Source: Mycocentrospora acerina (lineage: Eukaryota; Ascomycota; Dothideomycetes; Pleosporales). From it: a DNA stretch of 64,000 bases. The notes beneath the pieces were generated by a model, which was given only the letters and a program-made list of their open reading frames with translations, was not told where the DNA came from and searched no databases. Below are positions 59,801-64,000 of this stretch, piece after piece. Every line of letters starts with the position of its first letter. Within the stretch, counting starts at the first letter, position 1. Made by a program: the position numbers and the translations under genes. The DNA lies in the NCBI GenBank assembly GCA_022701365.1, contig JAKUHH010000126.1, forward strand, positions 124,001 through 188,000, written 5' to 3'.

Positions 59801-62800
59801 ATCGGTGACAGTATCGATCTTGCCCCAGTGAGGCGCAAGCCATTTCACGGTGTTGACTAGGAGGGCGCGTCGAGTTTCCTGTGTGCGGAATAGCGACATA
59901 TCAGAGATGTGGTGGATGAGTAGTAGCTTGTACAGTATCAGCTTGCCTTGGACTTCTGCGCATGCATCAATGAAGCTTTCAGTCAGATTGAAAATGTCCT
60001 TGGGCGATATGCAACCATTGAGTTCCGGAAGCCACGAATGGAAGTTTTGCACTAGTAGGGTTTTGGTGCCGACCAGTAACGGTGAAGGGTTCTTCATCAA
60101 GGCTTCTAGAGAAGAAAAGAAGTTCTTCATTTCTTTGTTGAACTGGGCTCGGTCCTTTATCCCGATGCTCTCTTCCTTCACTCTTTGCTTTTCCCGGGCA
60201 TTGACCAGAAACTTCATGATGAGGTTTCCGACTTTGAAAGTGGCCCGTAACCGTCGAGAGGACTCAGAGTCTGTAGGCTTAGCTAACAGCCGACCGCAGC
60301 TCTGCAAGAGACAGGATGTGGCAAGTGAATGAAATACTTTTGTGCGTGCGTAATGATCCACCAAAGGCTCGAGGTTGAAGCGGCGGTCATGAACGATGCC
60401 CAGAACGAAGACCACTGCGTTGAAGACCAAATCCTCATAGTCATCACTACCAGCGTAGTGATTCTGAATCGCGAAGAGAGCATCGAACACCTCGCTCAAC
60501 AACTTTACAATCTCGATCTCCGGGACAAAGTTGAATCGACGAAGGAGCCCAACAAGCTCGCCTGCCGGCTGCTCTTGCCATTTGATGAGACCCAGGATCG
60601 TCGGGTCTTGTGAGTATCTGGTGCTGCAGAGGAATGTCTTGACGTGTACAGCCGCCATCGGGCCCGTCACGTGTTCGTCCTTTTTCTTAACGCTCCATGG
60701 TAAGCCTAGGTAGGCTCCTTTTCCAGCGATCATCCCTGAAGTGTATTCGTCGTATCGATATAGTGACAAAGCATGGTCTCCGTCTCGAACAAAGGCATCC
60801 TGGTTCCACAATGGCATCCAGCAGAGTGCAAATGGAAATCCAGGTGCATCTGCAACGCTCATGACAAGATGTGACCCGGGAACATCCTGGGGATCAATAG
60901 CGAGCCTGATGGTTGAATTCCAACCTTCGCCTCTTTCAACTGCTGTCGTGCGCCAAGCAGTATGTCCTGTGCTGTTTGTCGAAGGGTAGATGCATCCTTC
61001 TATACGCTCTCCTGAGCTCTTCCGAACTTCAATGGTCAGCTGCAGGTTCCCCATCGAGGAAGACTGCACAAGGGGCACGGTTCCGGTCTTGGGATGAGCC
61101 AAGAAGGCGTTCTTTGGGAGGAAGGGTTCGACAAGTGTCAGGTAAATGTCGCTGCGAGGTTTGGTAGGGGCGCCGGTAAACCCTATTTTCCTAGCCTGCT
61201 TAATATTTTGAAGCAAGGTGGGAGTTTTCTCGATCAAGCCGTCGGCATCAGGATAGACAAAAGCCTTGAGATGAAGCGTCAGTTGACTGATTGGAGTACT
61301 CTTCTTGTACTTCCCACTTGCGCAGGGATAAACTTCAGTCAAAAAGCTATCCCAGCCAACGTCGTCTTCCAATATCTCGTCTAGAGGCGCTGCCGCAGAC
61401 CACATAGGTACATTCTGATCAGCTTCTGACTGGGTCTGCATTAATTGATTCACTCGCAATACACCAACTGCAACGGCCCTCTTCAACGTCTTCTGGTCTT
61501 TGGACAAGCTTCTGGTTTTGGACAACGCAGAACCCGGTCGAGTATCTGAACTTTGTGAACGATGGAAATCGGCACTGGGGCGGGAGGCACTCGTGGAGTC
61601 ATTCATCCTGGAACTGGTGGACTCTTTTCGCTTGGACCCAAACATAACGCTGCGCCTTCCACTCTTGACGCTTCCATGTTGCGGAGGCGGTGGTCCTGAG
61701 TTTGTGTTTGATGAGCTCTCTCTGGGCACGCTCGGCTTCTCCCCAGAATTTGTCGTGCGTGTAAGCTCGTTTGTCATCAGACGAAAGACTAGATAGAGGC
61801 TGGAGCCCGAGCCCGCGCCTTCTCCAATATCTGTGGAGCTGAGATCCACGAGAAGCGAACGCAGCTTCTCGCTAGCAAATTGAACGGCAGTTCCATCCCG
61901 TGTGGTCAGGTCGAACGAATAGGCTTCTGACAGCGGTTGTGGCGCCATTCCAGGCATCTTGGAACACAGGTGCATGCTCACTTGGGCTGCTCCTGCCACG
62001 ACATCGCCTGAAACGTTCTTCAGGCTGACAAATAAGTGGTGTAGGTTATGTTCGTCAACCTGAGTTGTAGGCCGGCTCTCGAGCAAGCTCATCATCGACT
62101 GCAGCCTGGTGATTTCGATGGCTGAGTCGTCTCCGGTCAGAATGCGGCCACGTTGTGAGGGGCTCCGCACTATTACGTCGCCAGAGAGCATCTTGTTGCC
62201 AGCCACGAGATCCCATACAGTCGCCTCGCGCACTGTTTCCAGCTCTTTGGCAGTCAGGACCTTGTGCAGCAGCTGGCGGCGTGCCGTGTCCAGACGGTTC
62301 ACGAGCACCGACATTTTGTCTAGAGAGCTGTATTTGCGCGCCAGCAGCAGCTCGTGCACCTTGGTCGAGTGCCATTCGCGCAGACACGATGCAATCTCGT
62401 CGACCAAGGGCTCTTGTGCAGACGTCGGCGTCTCATCGCCAATCTTCAGCATGGGCACGGGGGCAGGTGGACGCGGTGCGGTGAGGTCTGAGATGGGCGA
62501 TAGGGGCAGCATGAGCTGCTGGAGGTGTTCTTCGCGGGCGGTCCACTGCGAGCCGTGGCTGCCAGCGCGCTTTCTGTTCGATTTGCGGCGCACGATGGCC
62601 GAGGCGGCATCAGACTTGGAGGTTCGGCGTGTGCCCATGGCTGCAGGGGAGACGGCGCGTGTGCTTTCTGTAGGTGTGATAATTCCATTTGTTGCCTGTT
62701 CGCCACTTTCGGTGCTTTTGCCCTCACCCAACACTTCGCGCACCTCGACGCAGCAGCGCGGGAAAATGCCCGAGAAGACGCGTGCTTCGAGTGTTTGACC

Positions 62801-62998
62801 CTTTATGCTCGTCAAGCCTGCCAGCAGCGACGGCGGCGCAACCAAGTAGCCACGGTACCAGGCGCCATCGTTTCCGCCCTGCTCAATGACATACAACTCG
62901 TCACCAATCTCGAGCGGCAGGTCGGCGGGCGACGAGGGCTGAAATGGGAATGTGCATATTGCAAAGGCAATCCGTGGTAATGGTCTCCAGCGCGGCAT
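56838..62998 (-). CDS. DOCK-family Rho/Rac guanine nucleotide exchange factor (Dck1-like)
   Basis: Two exons, 62998-57517 and 57466-56838, give 2036 residues; the intron is 50 nt (GTAAGC donor, GCTAATTG branch, ATAG acceptor). The N-terminus is SH3-like (IAFAICTFPFQPSSPADLPLEIGDELYVIEQ, GIFPRCCVEV). A DHR-1/C2 region lies at about 580-780 (RSDIYLTLVEPFLPKN, NLQLTIEVR, GSHLVMSVADAPGFPF). A long helical middle precedes the DHR-2 catalytic region at about 1380-1780 (MYQWDPSKIEDPLVEPNFP, YFRVVYKGLGFPIGLRDKHFIFEG, LQIFPVSP, PLQTAIERTSRKTTELI). The Ser/Arg-rich tail in exon 2 contains repeated SRSRLSLNFL and KKRLSF-like basophilic sites. In yeast Dck1 works with Lmo1 upstream of Rho5. An unspliced transcript would end 16 codons after the exon 1 boundary. 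Confidence 0.9.
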
Positions 62999-64000
62999 GG
63001 CGCCAGGCGTGCTGACGTCTCGAGCTATCGTGGGTGGGATGGGCGAGAGAGCATCACGAGCATTCGGCGTGTTTGGGCGTATGTTCAGGGTTTCCTGGGC
63101 TTGAATTGGTTCAGATGGATACGGGGATGGACGCTGCGCGGCGAAGGATCACCCCTGGATGCGCTGCGAACTCTGGGGATTGGCTCCGACCAAACTTTAA
63201 GCGGGAGCTTAATCAGCCTGTAGACAGAGAACTCGCGAGCAGTCGAGATGACTTTGTATGAGCAAAGGCCGCCTCTCGAGTGCGTGTGCGACGGTGTTTC
63301 AGCAGCACAAATTGCTGTCGAGAGCAGCCGCGGAAGAGCTTGGGTGTGCATCGATTCATCCGGGGTACCTTGGCGTAGGACGACCGCTTCATGCACTGCA
63401 CGAGCACGATCAACACGCCCCACGAGGATCTGATTCATGGCAATCGGACCACCGTGGACTGGCGCTCTCTTGTCACGCGAGAAGTGCAACGGCTCTCGTA
63501 CCGATGATCGACGTCTACCAGAACATGACACAGCCTGCCTCCGCTGCCTCAGTCCCGTCAGGCCACAATTGGCCACGGCTGCATGGCATTTGCGTGGCAG
63601 AGGACGCGACTATGCGCTATCGCAACCTGGAACTGCAACGACTTTATCGGGCACATACTCAAAACACCGCATCGACGGGGTGATGACGCTACCTGCGCCA
63701 ATGAGCTCTCTCCGTTCCGTTGAGCACCCTCCGACTACGATTACATGGATCATTCCTGTTCATCACAGATATGCTTTCCCGTAGAACCCCACCACGCGCT
63801 CACATTGTCATGAATGAAAATCGTGTCCACTGCGAAAGGGCTTGGTTGATGTGGTGGCCTTGGCATCAAACGGACGCCCAAGACGGAAAGTGCTTCTCAT
63901 CGTATGTTCTCAAATGTGCTCAATGATCCATTTTCCTCTCATGTACACCATGGTGCCCACAAACACGTGCTGGCCCCTTCTCTACCGTCCGCTGCCATTG
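62999..64000. other. Region upstream of the DOCK gene up to the window edge
   Basis: About 1 kb with overlapping short open frames on both strands but no protein character. It should contain the DOCK-gene promoter. Nothing else was identified. Confidence 0.55.

Noticed and set aside
1..64000. tRNA genes, CRISPR arrays, transposons or a dedicated secondary-metabolite or defence cluster
   Set aside because: By eye I found no B-box-like GGTTCGAATCC in non-coding DNA, no spaced direct repeats typical of CRISPR, no transposase or reverse transcriptase, and no polyketide or peptide synthetase; scanning was manual, so small RNA genes could have been missed.

Overview
The window is nuclear DNA of a filamentous ascomycete (Pezizomycotina). 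Most genes are broken by short 48-200 nt introns with GTRNGT donors, CTAAC/CTGAC branch sites and YAG acceptors. The set of conserved genes (PRM1, GON7, fungal-type UTP5, GEP3, MNN10/MNN11-type GT34, YPD1, DOCK-family GEF) is typical of these fungi. Placement in Dothideomycetes/Pleosporales is an impression from protein style, not something I could test. I see no tRNA, rRNA, CRISPR, intact transposon or phage element.

Layout: 0-6 kb has the 5' part of a low-complexity, possibly HbrB-like (TORC2) gene, GON7 (KEOPS) and VPS39 (HOPS). 7.6-9.9 kb is PRM1 (cell fusion). 10-17 kb is gene-poor and holds one unrecognised protein gene and a degraded mannose-6-phosphate isomerase pseudogene. 17-26 kb has a GT34 mannosyltransferase, mitochondrial GEP3 divergent from mitochondrial aspartate aminotransferase (which appears to contain a 3-nt micro-exon), and YPD1. 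27-31 kb has an AKAP7/ASCC1-like phosphoesterase-fold protein and three unrecognised genes. 31.7-41 kb has UTP5 divergent from BDF1, then RVB1, then SDHAF4. 42.7-46.5 kb has a secreted, probably GPI-anchored carboxylesterase and a Pro-rich protein made of 15-residue repeats. 47-63 kb is dense: APS3, frataxin, DPH3, SEC6, RRP12 and a DOCK-family GEF.

Functional themes: vesicle traffic (VPS39, APS3, SEC6), ribosome biogenesis (UTP5, RRP12, GEP3), chromatin (BDF1, RVB1, both SWR1-C components in yeast), mitochondrial functions (AAT1, GEP3, YFH1, SDHAF4) and signalling/polarity (YPD1, DOCK, possible HbrB). These look like ordinary housekeeping genes with shared divergent promoters, not a dedicated cluster. 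I found no convincing new multi-gene system. The most unusual items are the AAT1 micro-exon, the 15-residue repeat protein, the isomerase pseudogene, and stop-free introns of length 3n.

Exon boundaries were assigned by eye from splice consensus, reading frame and family similarity recalled from memory. No database or expression data were available.
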